A DNA stretch of 64,000 nucleotides from Actinomadura barringtoniae (GTDB lineage: Bacteria; Actinomycetota; Actinomycetes; Streptosporangiales; Streptosporangiaceae), in assembly GCF_017573505.1 (NCBI RefSeq), contig NZ_JAGEOJ010000022.1, positions 62,001-126,000 on the forward strand, in the 5' to 3' direction. This document shows positions 1 through 7,893 of the stretch, one piece after another. The translations under genes and the position numbers were made by a program. Within the stretch, counting starts at the first letter, position 1; each line of letters opens with the position of its first letter. The notes under the pieces were generated by a model. It made no database searches and was not told the DNA's origin. It was given only the letters and a program-made list of their open reading frames with translations.

Positions 1-1263
1 GAGCGACTCCAGATAGGAGCCGGGGTCGTAGGTGACGTCGTTGATCCCGGTGTAGGGGAACTCGGTGATCAGGTTGCGGCGGCGGATCTCGACCGGGTCG
101 ACGTCCAGCTCACGGGCGGCGCGTTCGAAGAGCCGTTCCATCACCATGACGATCTGCGGCCGGCTGACGCCACGGTAGGGCGCGGTCGGCGCCTTGTTGG
201 TGGTGACGGCCCGGCCCCGCACGCGGTACGAGGGGACGCGGTAGACGCCGGGCATCTCGGCGGAGGCCATCAGCGGCTCGATCCCGGCCGTGAACGGGTA
301 GCAGGAGTAGGCGCCCATGTCGCAGACGACGTCGGCGTCCAGCGCCAGGATGCGGCCGTCGCCGTCGAACGCCGCGCGCACGTCGTAGCGCTGCTCGCGG
401 GCCAGGAACGAGGCGGTGAGGGCGTCGCGGCGGTCCTCGATCCACTTGACCGGGCGGCGCAGCCGCAGCGCGGCGGCCCCGGCGGCGATCTCCTCGCGGC
501 CGACCACGCACTTCTGGCCGAAGCCGCCGCCCATGTCGGGCACGACGACCCGTACGGCCGCCTCCCGGAGGCCGAGGCAGGCGGCCATGACGGTGCGGAC
601 CTGGTGCGGGGTCTGCGTGCACGTCTGGACGAGCAGCTGTTCCTCGCGCGCGTCCCACTGCGCGACCGCTCCCCTGGTCTCCAGCGGCAGCGCGTTCTGG
701 CGGCCGGTCTTCATCCGCACGTTCACCACGCAGGGCGCCGCGTCGATCACCTCGTCGATGCCCTCGGTGGCGAACATCGAGACGTCGACGAGGGTGTTCG
801 CCACCGCCGCGTCATGAACGAGCGGCGCGCCTTCCGCCAGCGCCTGCCGGTCCGACAGCACGGGCCGCAGCGCGCGATAGCCGACCTTGGCGGCCTCCAC
901 GCCGTCCTCGACCGCGTAGGGATCCTCGGCGAGGACGATCGCGATCGGCTCCCCCACGTACCGCACGCGGTCCCGCGCGAGCACCGGCATGGCGGTCGGC
1001 ACGAACTGCGACAGCGGCCGGTCCAGCACCGCCTCGATGTCGCCGGCCTCCAGTTCGGCGGCCGTGAACGCCGCGACGACGCCCGGCACCTCGCGCGTGG
1101 CGGACAGGTCGACCGACTCCACCTCGCCGTGCGCGACCGTGCTCCGCACGAACTGTGCGTGCAGCATCCTCGGCAGGTGGATGTCGTCCACGAACCGGCC
1201 GCGTCCGGTGAGGAGCCGGGTGTCCTCCCGCCGCGCGACCGAGCTTCCTACCAACGGCTTCAC
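1..1263 (-). CDS. Molybdopterin-binding large subunit of a xanthine dehydrogenase/CO dehydrogenase-family hydroxylase (partial)
   Basis: The 421 visible codons are the N-terminal half of a molybdenum hydroxylase large subunit; the C-terminus lies before position 1. The start is a GTG overlapping the stop of the FAD subunit (GTGA at 1260-1263), giving an N-terminus MKPLVGSSVARREDTRLLTG, typical of the family. A GGGFG motif (in DMGGGFGQK) matches the molybdopterin-contacting segment. Where CO dehydrogenases carry AYxCSFR or AYRGAGR, this protein has APYRGVSR (about 173-230), so it is not a form I CO dehydrogenase. Such enzymes hydroxylate aromatic or N-heteroaromatic substrates and need an FAD subunit (present, 1260-2036) and a [2Fe-2S] subunit (not in the window). 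The substrate is unknown; the neighbouring flavin monooxygenase, MFS importer and MarR gene suggest ring catabolism. Confidence 0.9.
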   Translation of the reverse strand, partial: MKPLVGSSVARREDTRLLTGRGRFVDDIHLPRMLHAQFVRSTVAHGEVESVDLSATREVPGVVAAFTAAELEAGDIEAVLDRPLSQFVPTAMPVLARDRVRYVGEPIAIVLAEDPYAVEDGVEAAKVGYRALRPVLSDRQALAEGAPLVHDAAVANTLVDVSMFATEGIDEVIDAAPCVVNVRMKTGRQNALPLETRGAVAQWDAREEQLLVQTCTQTPHQVRTVMAACLGLREAAVRVVVPDMGGGFGQKCVVGREEIAAGAAALRLRRPVKWIEDRRDALTASFLAREQRYDVRAAFDGDGRILALDADVVCDMGAYSCYPFTAGIEPLMASAEMPGVYRVPSYRVRGRAVTTNKAPTAPYRGVSRPQIVMVMERLFERAARELDVDPVEIRRRNLITEFPYTGINDVTYDPGSYLESL

Positions 1264-2036
1264 TGGGCAGCAGCCTCCTCACAGGCTCGCAGAACCAGGG
1301 TTCGGGTGAGCGCCTGGCGATGCCGGTCCTCGGGCGGGACGGCGGCGACCGCGGCCTCCGCGTGCTCGGCGAACGTGCCGCCGGTCAGCGGGAGCCGTAC
1401 GGGGGCGGGCGCGACACCGCCGAGCACCAGCGCCCCGGCGTCGAGGTCGACGGCCGCCGCGACGATGGCGAAGTCGCCGCGCCGTTCGGCGAACTCGGTC
1501 AGCGCGGCGCGCGGCGCCGGGTGCGGGAAGAAGATCTCGACGATCATCTCGTCGGGTTCGAGCGCGGTGGTGAAGAAGCCGAGGAACAGCTCCGCCGCCG
1601 GGATCGTCCGGCGCCCGCCCGGTCCCTCGGCGACGATCTCGGCGTCCAGGAGCAGGGCGAGCATGCACCACTCGGCGGTCGCGTCGCCGTGCGCGAGGCT
1701 GCCGCCGATCGTGCCGCGGGTACGGATCGGCAGGTGCCCGATCCAGGGCATCGCGTTCGTCAGGAACTGAAAGCCCCCGACCGACGCCGACTCGACTTCG
1801 TGGTGCGTGGTGAGCGCGCCGATGCGCAGGCCCTCGCCCTCGCGGCGGATGAACGAGAGTTCCGGGCGGAGCGGCCCCAGGTCGACCAGGTGCGCGGGCC
1901 GGGCGAGCCGGAAGTTCATCATGGCGACCAGGCTCTGACCGCCCGCGATGAACTTGGCGTCCTCCAGTTCCGACGCCAGCCGCACCGCGCCCGCCACGTC
2001 GCGGGCGCGGTGATAGGTGAATGCCGCGGACTTCAT
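1260..2036 (-). CDS. FAD-binding (medium) subunit of a molybdenum hydroxylase
   Basis: This 258-residue protein begins MKSAAFTYHRARDVAGAVRLA and has the FAD-binding segment FIAGGQSLVAMMNFRLARP (about residues 29-47), followed by TRGTIGGSLAHGDATAEW. Both are hallmarks of the CoxM/xanthine dehydrogenase FAD subunit (FAD_binding_5 then CO_deh_flav_C). It passes electrons between the [2Fe-2S] subunit and the acceptor. The ATG overlaps the stop of the upstream MFS gene (ATGA at 2034-2038), and its own stop overlaps the GTG of the large subunit, so all three should be co-translated. Length is normal for the family. Confidence 0.93.
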   Translation of the reverse strand: MKSAAFTYHRARDVAGAVRLASELEDAKFIAGGQSLVAMMNFRLARPAHLVDLGPLRPELSFIRREGEGLRIGALTTHHEVESASVGGFQFLTNAMPWIGHLPIRTRGTIGGSLAHGDATAEWCMLALLLDAEIVAEGPGGRRTIPAAELFLGFFTTALEPDEMIVEIFFPHPAPRAALTEFAERRGDFAIVAAAVDLDAGALVLGGVAPAPVRLPLTGGTFAEHAEAAVAAVPPEDRHRQALTRTLVLRACEEAAAQ

Positions 2037-3436
2037 CAGGTGGCCCCCACGGGTAGCGGTTCGTCGGCGCCCGACTCGACGTCGGCCTCCGCCTCGTCCA
2101 GCTCGCGGCCCTTGGTCTCGGGAGCGCCCACGGCCATCCACAGCACCACGGCGATCGTGACGCCCGTGAGCAGGGTGAACGTCCAGGTGAGGCCCAGCGC
2201 GGGCTTCAGCAGGCTGCCGAAGATGTAGGGGATGAACCCGGTGACCGCGCGGCTGACCGACGACGCCCAGCCGAAGCCGCTGGCCCGGATCTTGGTCGGG
2301 TAGAGCTCGGACACGTACGCGTACAGCACCGGGACGGCGAGCTGGATCAGGAAGCCGAAGATCCCGAGCCACACCAGCGCGGCGGTCTGGACGTGCAGCG
2401 AGGCGGCGAAGGCGATGAGCGCGGCGGCCGAGATCGGTGCCGAGATCCCGATGACCCACTTGCGGCCGACGACCTCGACGAGCCAGGCCGACAGCAGCAC
2501 GCCGACGATGCCGACCGCGGTCATCAGGGTCGTCTTGGCGAACGCGGCGACGTCGCTGTAGCCCTCGTCCTTGAGGATCGTGGGCATCCAGGTGAGCGCC
2601 ACGTAGTAGACCGTCATCACGGCGACGAACAGCAGCCAGGCGACCGAGGTGATGCGCGGGTTGAAGCTCCACACCAGGCGCAGCTGCTCGTAGGCGGCGC
2701 GCAGGCCGCGAGCCCGTCCGGCCGTCGCCTTCGGCGGCGGTGCGATCGTGTACGGCTCGGCCGGTGCTCCCGTACGGGCGACCAGGTCGTCGATGACCGC
2801 GCGCGCCTCCTCCTCACGGCCGGTCTTGGCGAGGTAGATCGGCGACTCGGGGATGCCGCGCCGGACCCAGAACAGCAGCAGCGCGGGCAGGATCATGACG
2901 GTGAGCATCCAGCGCCAGTTGCCGTCGGCCGGTTCCAGCAGGGTCGCGACCACGCCGCAGAGCGTGGCGCCGACCGGCCACCACACGTCCATCGCCGACA
3001 GGATCTTGCCGCGCAGCCGGCTCGGCGAGAACTCCCCCACCAGCGCGTAGTCGACGGGGATGCAGCCGCCGAGGCCGAAGCCCGCCAGGAAGCGGAACGC
3101 CAGGAACACCTCGTAGTTCGGCGACAGCGCGCCGAGGACCGAGAACAGCGCGAACACCAGCAGCGTCAGGCTGAAGGCCCTGCGGCGTCCGAGCCGGTCG
3201 GCGATCGTGCCCCAGACGACGGCGCCGACCGCCATGCCGATCAGGTTGGCGGTCGCGACCAGGCCCTTCTCGCCCACCGAGAGCGAGAACTCCTTGGCCA
3301 GCAGCGGCGTGAGGAACCCGTTGAGGGCGACATCCCACGCGTCGAACATGTAGCCGAGGCCACCGATGATGAAGATCTTTCCTTGGACGCCCCACTTCCA
3401 GGGCAGGTCCGCGACGACTTGGTTTCCGGTTTTCAT
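2036..3436 (-). CDS. MFS transporter, probable aromatic-acid or organic-acid importer
   Basis: This 466-residue protein has about 12 hydrophobic segments. The MFS signature between TM2 and TM3 is present (WGTIADRLGRRRAF, about residues 75-88), and so is an acidic residue in TM1 (GYMFDAWDVALNGF), as in sugar-porter and aromatic-acid:H+ symporter relatives. It lies in one operon with the molybdenum hydroxylase downstream (ATGA overlap) and the flavin monooxygenase upstream (about 50 bp gap). I infer that it imports the ring substrate of that pathway; the identity of the substrate cannot be read from the sequence. Confidence 0.9.
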   Translation of the reverse strand: MKTGNQVVADLPWKWGVQGKIFIIGGLGYMFDAWDVALNGFLTPLLAKEFSLSVGEKGLVATANLIGMAVGAVVWGTIADRLGRRRAFSLTLLVFALFSVLGALSPNYEVFLAFRFLAGFGLGGCIPVDYALVGEFSPSRLRGKILSAMDVWWPVGATLCGVVATLLEPADGNWRWMLTVMILPALLLFWVRRGIPESPIYLAKTGREEEARAVIDDLVARTGAPAEPYTIAPPPKATAGRARGLRAAYEQLRLVWSFNPRITSVAWLLFVAVMTVYYVALTWMPTILKDEGYSDVAAFAKTTLMTAVGIVGVLLSAWLVEVVGRKWVIGISAPISAAALIAFAASLHVQTAALVWLGIFGFLIQLAVPVLYAYVSELYPTKIRASGFGWASSVSRAVTGFIPYIFGSLLKPALGLTWTFTLLTGVTIAVVLWMAVGAPETKGRELDEAEADVESGADEPLPVGAT

Positions 3437-3485
3437 GCAGGCTCTCCCGCCTGGTCGGCCCCCGGTCGAACTGGATCGGCCGCGA

Positions 3486-4742
3486 TCAGCCGTGGAACTG
3501 GTAGGAGAAGGTCTCCTGGTCGGGGTCGTTCAGCGGCGTTCCCCGCCAGAGCCACTCGTAGGAGACGTCGGACTCGCCGCCGAACCGCTTGAGCTTCTCG
3601 TCGCGCTCGCGCTGCTCGGGGCCGTCGGGCAGGTGGTAGAAGGACATGTTGTTCCAGGCCGCGTCCTGGACCATGCCGGCGTGCTTGGCGCGGCGCGCGA
3701 CGTAGCGCGCGAGCGCGGCGGGAACGTCCGCGGCCGTGACGGCGCCGAGTTCCTCGGCGAGCACGGCGGCGTCCTCCATGGCCTGCGAGGCGCCCTGTGC
3801 CTGGTAGGGCAGCATGGCGTGGCAGGCGTCGCCGAGCAGGGCCGCGCGGCCGTCCACCCACACCGGATCGCGGCGGCGGTGGTACATCGCCCAGGCGGAG
3901 ATCTCGCCCTCGGCCTTCTCCAGCATCGAGGCCACCCGGTCGTCCCAGCCGGGATAGGCGTCGACGAGCTCGTCCACGGTGGCGGGCGCGGTCCAGTCGC
4001 GCTCGCACTCCGGGCTGGACGGAACGATCGCGACGACGTTGAGGTACTCGCCGCCGCGGATCATGTAGTGCACCAGGTGCCGGTCGGGGCCGTACCAGAT
4101 GGTGCTCTGGAACCGGTCCACCAGCCAGCGGGTCGCCGGGTCGGCGGCGATCTTGTCGCCGGGGATCAGCACGCGGTAGGCCATCTCGCCGGAGAACAGC
4201 AGCGTGTCCGGCATGCCGAGGGCGTCCCGTACCCCGGAACGGATGCCGTCCGCGCCGATCAGGACGTCGGACTCGTGCCGTTCGCCCGCCGCCGTGACGG
4301 CGACCGGGCGGGCCGGGTCGGACTGGTCGATCTCGACGACCTTGGCGCCGGTGTGCACCTGCACGACCGGACCGGCCCCCTCGGGGTCCAGGCACGCGTC
4401 GAGCAGGACCTTGTGCAGGTCGGCCCGGTGGTAGTGCCAGTACGGGGCGTTGTACTCGCGCTTGCAGAACTCGCCGAGCGGGGTGAGGCCGATGACGCTG
4501 CCGTCCTGCCACCGCCGCCGCACCTGGTCGAGCGGCTCGGTGCGGATGGCCTCCAGCTCGCGGCGCAGGCCGAGGCCGAGCAGCACCCGGCTGGCGTTCG
4601 GCGCGGTCTGGATCCCCGCGCCGACCTCGCCGAGCTGGGCCGCCTGCTCCAGGACGGTGGCGCGCAGACCCCGCTGCCGCAGCGCCAGGGCCGCGGTCAG
4701 GCCACCGAGGCCGCCGCCCACGATCGTGACGGTGTAGGACAA
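3486..4742 (-). CDS. FAD-dependent aromatic-ring monooxygenase (salicylate/6-hydroxynicotinate hydroxylase type)
   Basis: This 418-residue class A flavin monooxygenase has the dinucleotide motif GGGLGGL at residues 9-15 and the second FAD motif ALLGDACHAMLPYQAQGA, in which the usual GDAAH reads GDACH. The spacing and sequence resemble 3-hydroxybenzoate 6-hydroxylase, salicylate 1-hydroxylase and 6-hydroxynicotinate 3-monooxygenase. Members use NAD(P)H and O2 to hydroxylate a phenolic or pyridinol ring. It is the first gene of the operon downstream of a large inverted repeat (4762-4806) and is followed by the importer and the molybdenum hydroxylase. Two sequential ring hydroxylations, the first by the Mo enzyme, would parallel the nicotinate pathway, but that is inference. 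Confidence 0.88.
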   Translation of the reverse strand: MSYTVTIVGGGLGGLTAALALRQRGLRATVLEQAAQLGEVGAGIQTAPNASRVLLGLGLRRELEAIRTEPLDQVRRRWQDGSVIGLTPLGEFCKREYNAPYWHYHRADLHKVLLDACLDPEGAGPVVQVHTGAKVVEIDQSDPARPVAVTAAGERHESDVLIGADGIRSGVRDALGMPDTLLFSGEMAYRVLIPGDKIAADPATRWLVDRFQSTIWYGPDRHLVHYMIRGGEYLNVVAIVPSSPECERDWTAPATVDELVDAYPGWDDRVASMLEKAEGEISAWAMYHRRRDPVWVDGRAALLGDACHAMLPYQAQGASQAMEDAAVLAEELGAVTAADVPAALARYVARRAKHAGMVQDAAWNNMSFYHLPDGPEQRERDEKLKRFGGESDVSYEWLWRGTPLNDPDQETFSYQFHG

Positions 4743-4761
4743 GGCTCAGCTCCTCCGAATG

Positions 4762-4806
4762 AGATCGTCCGTGTTCGGACGAAACTAATCCGAACACGGA
4801 CGATCT
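4762..4806. promoter_or_regulatory. Long inverted-repeat operator, probable MarR binding site
   Basis: Two perfectly complementary 18-bp arms (4762-4779 and 4789-4806) are separated by 9 bp, 20 bp upstream of the monooxygenase ATG. Each arm holds ATCGTCCGTGTTCGGA. The left copy is itself a dyad, TCGTCCG-4-CGGACGA (4765-4782), so the region can be read as two MarR-sized operators in opposite orientation. The MarR gene lies immediately beyond, at 4863-5339. Repression of the catabolic operon by this MarR protein is inferred. Confidence 0.75.
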
Positions 4807-4862
4807 GGGAAAAGCAAGACCCTGCGGTTAACTCGTCGTAACGAATGGGGCTCCCGGGGCGG

Positions 4863-5339
4863 CTAGGCGTCGCCCAGCAAACCCTCCCAATGACCTGCGA
4901 GAGCGGTCATCTCGCGCAGCCAGCGCTCCCGGTCGGCGGCCGAGAATCCGCGCATCAGATCCTGGTCCAGGCTGCGGGTGCGGCGCTCGACCTCGTCGAG
5001 CCGGCGCCGCCCCTCGTCGGTCAGGTAGAGGAGCTTGCGGCGGCCGTCGTGCATCGCGGTCTCCCGCGAGATCAGGCCGTTGTCCTCCATGCGGCGCACG
5101 ACGTCGGCCATGGTCGAACGGTCGAGCGCCACCGAGGCCGCCAGCGATCCCTGGTCCACGCCGGGGTAGGCGCGGACCGCGGTCAGCACGGCGAACTGCG
5201 GGCCGGTGAGGACCGGGTCGACCGCGCGCGCCCAGAGCGCCACGTACGACTGGTAGAGCCGTCTGGCCACGTAGCCGGGTGCGGCCAGGAGTTCCGGTGG
5301 GGTGTCGATACCGGCCGTCGTTTTGCCCGCGTCCGCCAT
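4863..5339 (-). CDS. MarR-family transcriptional regulator
   Basis: This 158-residue protein has a winged helix-turn-helix at about residues 45-105 (LTGPQFAVLTAVRA, then LDRSTMADVVRRMEDNGLI and the wing DGRRKLLYLTDEG), the canonical MarR arrangement. MarR proteins dimerise and release DNA on binding phenolic or heteroaromatic ligands. The gene sits between the P450 stop (4 bp upstream) and the catabolic operon, whose leader carries a long inverted repeat. It could regulate both the operon and itself. MarR-type regulators also control nicotinate and aromatic-acid operons elsewhere, consistent with this context. Confidence 0.93.
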   Translation of the reverse strand: MADAGKTTAGIDTPPELLAAPGYVARRLYQSYVALWARAVDPVLTGPQFAVLTAVRAYPGVDQGSLAASVALDRSTMADVVRRMEDNGLISRETAMHDGRRKLLYLTDEGRRRLDEVERRTRSLDQDLMRGFSAADRERWLREMTALAGHWEGLLGDA

Positions 5340-5343
5340 GCGC

Positions 5344-6414
5344 CTAGCTAACCATGATCCCCCGCGCGGCTCGCACCGGGAGCTCTGTCAAACCGTGGAA
5401 CGTGGTGGACTCGCGCCACCGCGGCTCGTCGTTCACCAGCGACAACTCCGGGAAGCGCTGGAAGAGACGCGGGAGCGTGACGTTCGCCTCCAGACGCGCG
5501 AGCGCGGCGCCCAGGCAGTAGTGGTGACCGGCGCCGAACGCCAGGTTGGGAACGGGTTCGCGGGACAGATCGAGCCGCTCGGGATCGGGGAAGCGCCGCG
5601 GGTCGCGGTTGGCGGCGTCGATCCGGACGAGCACGGGGGTGCCGGCCGCGATCTTCTGGCCGCCGAGGTCGTGGTCCATCGTCGCGACCCGGCCGGCGAA
5701 CCGCACGGGCGACTCCATCCGCAGCAGCTCCTCGACGGCCCGCGCCGGGTCGGCGTGCAGGTGCGGGATCTGGGCGGGATCGCGCAGCAGCGCCAGGGCG
5801 CCGTTGCCGATGATGTTGGCCGTCGTCTCATGGCCGGCCGCGAGCAGGAGCATGCAGGTCGACAGCACCTCGTCGATGGTGAGCTCCTCCGCGCGCAGCA
5901 GGAAGCTGATGAAGTCGTCGCCCGGGTGCTCCCGCCGCTCGGTCAGGATCGGCACCAGGAACATCATCAGCTCGTTGGCGGCGGCCATGCTCTGCTCGAT
6001 GTCCTCCGGGCTCGGATCGACCTCCAGCATCCGCACCAGCGCCGGGGTCTCCTCGCCGAAGATCTCCGCGCCCTCGATCCCGACGTCCAGCAGCTCGGCG
6101 ATCACGGCGAGCGGCATCACATAGCCGAGGTCGGCGAGCAGATCCGCCTCGCCGCTCTCCTCGAAGAGGCCGTCCAGCACCGCGCCCGCCACCGCCTCGA
6201 CGCGCGGCCGGAGCCGTTCGATCGACCGCGGGGTGAACGCGGGCGAGATCAGCCGCCGCAGCCGGGTGTGGTCGGGCGGATCCATGAACAGCAGCACGTT
6301 CGGCGGCAGGAACGCCGAGGCCTCGCCGCCGGCGCTGCTCCAGCCCTCGCCGCGCAGGACCTGCGCCGCCTCCTCGTAGCCGGTGACCTCGACGATCTCC
6401 TCAGTGATGGGCAT
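5344..6414 (-). CDS. Cytochrome P450, short form
   Basis: All P450 core motifs are present: the I-helix AGHETT (193-198), the K-helix ExxR (E229-R232) and the heme loop FGAGHHYCLGAALARLE with Cys300 as the iron ligand. At 356 residues it is about 40-50 shorter than typical bacterial class I P450s, the missing part being the N-terminal A-helix region. Its ATG lies inside the 3' end of the ABC1 gene (14-bp overlap), so the short N-terminus is real unless another start was lost. The substrate is unknown. No ferredoxin or reductase gene is adjacent. Confidence 0.92.
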   Translation of the reverse strand: MPITEEIVEVTGYEEAAQVLRGEGWSSAGGEASAFLPPNVLLFMDPPDHTRLRRLISPAFTPRSIERLRPRVEAVAGAVLDGLFEESGEADLLADLGYVMPLAVIAELLDVGIEGAEIFGEETPALVRMLEVDPSPEDIEQSMAAANELMMFLVPILTERREHPGDDFISFLLRAEELTIDEVLSTCMLLLAAGHETTANIIGNGALALLRDPAQIPHLHADPARAVEELLRMESPVRFAGRVATMDHDLGGQKIAAGTPVLVRIDAANRDPRRFPDPERLDLSREPVPNLAFGAGHHYCLGAALARLEANVTLPRLFQRFPELSLVNDEPRWRESTTFHGLTELPVRAARGIMVS

Positions 6415-7840
6415 GCCGGTCCTCCCAGAAATGCCGGTCCTCCCAGAAGGCTTGGTCGAGTTCGCCGAACGGTGTGGCGGGCGGGCCGCCGCGGTCCCAT
6501 TCGTCGGCGATCGCCCGCCAGGGGCCGGTGGAGCCCAGCTCGCCCAGGACCGCGGTCATGCCCAGGTCGATGCGGGTGAGGAACAGGTAGTCGGGGTTCA
6601 TGGTGAGCCGCCGGATGGTCTCGCCGTGCGGGCCCGTCGGCGAGAAGCCCAGCCGTACGGCCTCGGCCGCGAACTCGCGCGTGTAGGTGAAGGGCTGCGC
6701 GGAGACGAGCGGGCGCAGGCCGATCTGGAACCAGGCCAGGAGCTCGGTGGGGGTGGGCAGGTCACCGGCGCCCTCTTCGACGAAGCCGGCGTCCCGCATG
6801 CCCGCGAAGACCTCCTCCGCGTCCCCGTCCACCGCCGCTGTGACGAACCTGGAGATGTGCGTTCGCTGCTCGACGCTGAAGTGCTTGGTGCAGCCGAAGT
6901 CCAGGAACGTCACCGACCCGTCGGGGTGGAAGAGGTAGTTCCCCGGGTGCGGGTCGGCGTTGAAGAGCCCGAGCCTGCGCAGGCTGCCGATCGAGAAGCG
7001 GTAGATCACCTCGCCCCATCGGTCGCGCAGGTCCTGGCCGGCCTCCAGCGCCTTCGACCAGCGCATGCCGTCCGACAGCTCGGTGGTGAACACCCGGCCG
7101 GTGCTCAGCTCCGGAACGACCTCCGGGACGCGGATCAGCGGATGCCCCCGGTAGGCCCCCGCGAACTCGGACTGGTTCTTGGCCTCGGCGCGGTAGTCGA
7201 TCTCCTCGCCGATCCGGTCGCTGACCTCGCGGGCGAGCGCGCGCACGTCCATCCGGGTCATCTCGGGCGCCATCGGCCGGATCAGCTTGAAGAACGTGGC
7301 GAGCAGCTCGGCGTTCTGCAGGTCGGCGCGGATCGCCTGCTCGACGCCGGGGTACTGGACCTTGACCGCGACCCGCCGCCCGTCGTGGGTCGTCGCCGCG
7401 TGCACCTGGCCGATGGAGGCGGCGGCGAGCGGCTCGCGGCCGAACTCGGCGAACAGCTCCTCGGGCGGCGCCCCCAGCTCCGCCATGACCATCCCGCGCG
7501 CGACCTCGTACGGCATCGGCGGGGCGTCGTCCTGCAGCCGCGCCAGCGCGGCCTGGTAGATGCGCTGGTTCTGGTCGTCCGTCGCCGGCGCGAACGAGAC
7601 GAAGGACAGCAGCTGACCCGCCTTCATCAGCACGCCCTTGGAGCGTCCGAGCTGCTGTGCGTACCGCGCGGCGGCCCGCTGGTGGAAGTCCTGGTCCTTG
7701 CCCGCGCGCTCCCCGGTCCTGCGCCGCCGCATCGACGCGACGACCGCCTCTCCCGCCGTCCGGCTCGCCACCCCGAGCAGGGGAGCGGCCCGCTTGATCC
7801 GCCCGCCCGGAACGACGTGCGGCCTCTGCTGTTCAGTCAT
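6401..7840 (-). CDS. ABC1/AarF/UbiB-family atypical kinase
   Basis: The protein carries the family's marks: KAGQ (in VLMKAGQLLSF), the lysine motif VAVKVQYPG, the catalytic NADPHPGNYLF and the metal-binding FLDFG. ABC1 proteins are protein-kinase-like ATPases linked to lipid or quinone metabolism at the membrane. I chose the ATG at 7840 (479 residues) because GGGGAC lies upstream; a GTG at 7864 would add eight residues. The extreme C-terminus has a duplicated FWEDRH caused by an 18-bp tandem repeat. It is divergent from a TetR gene with a palindromic site in between, so control by that TetR is likely. Confidence 0.9.
   Translation of the reverse strand: MTEQQRPHVVPGGRIKRAAPLLGVASRTAGEAVVASMRRRRTGERAGKDQDFHQRAAARYAQQLGRSKGVLMKAGQLLSFVSFAPATDDQNQRIYQAALARLQDDAPPMPYEVARGMVMAELGAPPEELFAEFGREPLAAASIGQVHAATTHDGRRVAVKVQYPGVEQAIRADLQNAELLATFFKLIRPMAPEMTRMDVRALAREVSDRIGEEIDYRAEAKNQSEFAGAYRGHPLIRVPEVVPELSTGRVFTTELSDGMRWSKALEAGQDLRDRWGEVIYRFSIGSLRRLGLFNADPHPGNYLFHPDGSVTFLDFGCTKHFSVEQRTHISRFVTAAVDGDAEEVFAGMRDAGFVEEGAGDLPTPTELLAWFQIGLRPLVSAQPFTYTREFAAEAVRLGFSPTGPHGETIRRLTMNPDYLFLTRIDLGMTAVLGELGSTGPWRAIADEWDRGGPPATPFGELDQAFWEDRHFWEDRHAHH
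6413..6448. repeat. 18-bp perfect tandem duplication at a gene overlap
   Basis: The unit atgccggtcctcccagaa occurs twice back to back (6413-6430 and 6431-6448). It is in frame in the ABC1 gene, where it duplicates six residues near the C-terminus, and the P450 start codon lies at its edge. Confidence 0.9.
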
Positions 7841-7872
7841 CAGCGAGTCCCCGTCAGTAGACACTGGCTTGG

Positions 7873-7890
7873 CCTAAGTGTTTACTTAGG
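7873..7890. promoter_or_regulatory. TetR-type palindromic operator
   Basis: CCTAAGT-gttt-ACTTAGG is a perfect 7-bp dyad lying 3 bp before the ATG of the TetR gene and about 33 bp before the ATG of the divergent ABC1 gene. Its position suggests autoregulation and control of the ABC1-P450 unit. Confidence 0.7.
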
Positions 7891-7893
7891 AGC

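Noticed and set aside
1..1263. Form I CO dehydrogenase (CoxL)
   Set aside because: The AYxCSFR active-site loop is absent; APYRGVSR stands in its place.
1260..2672. Extended 470-codon frame covering the FAD subunit
   Set aside because: The part above 2036 is antisense-frame noise within the MFS gene; family alignment and the ATGA overlap fix the start at 2036.
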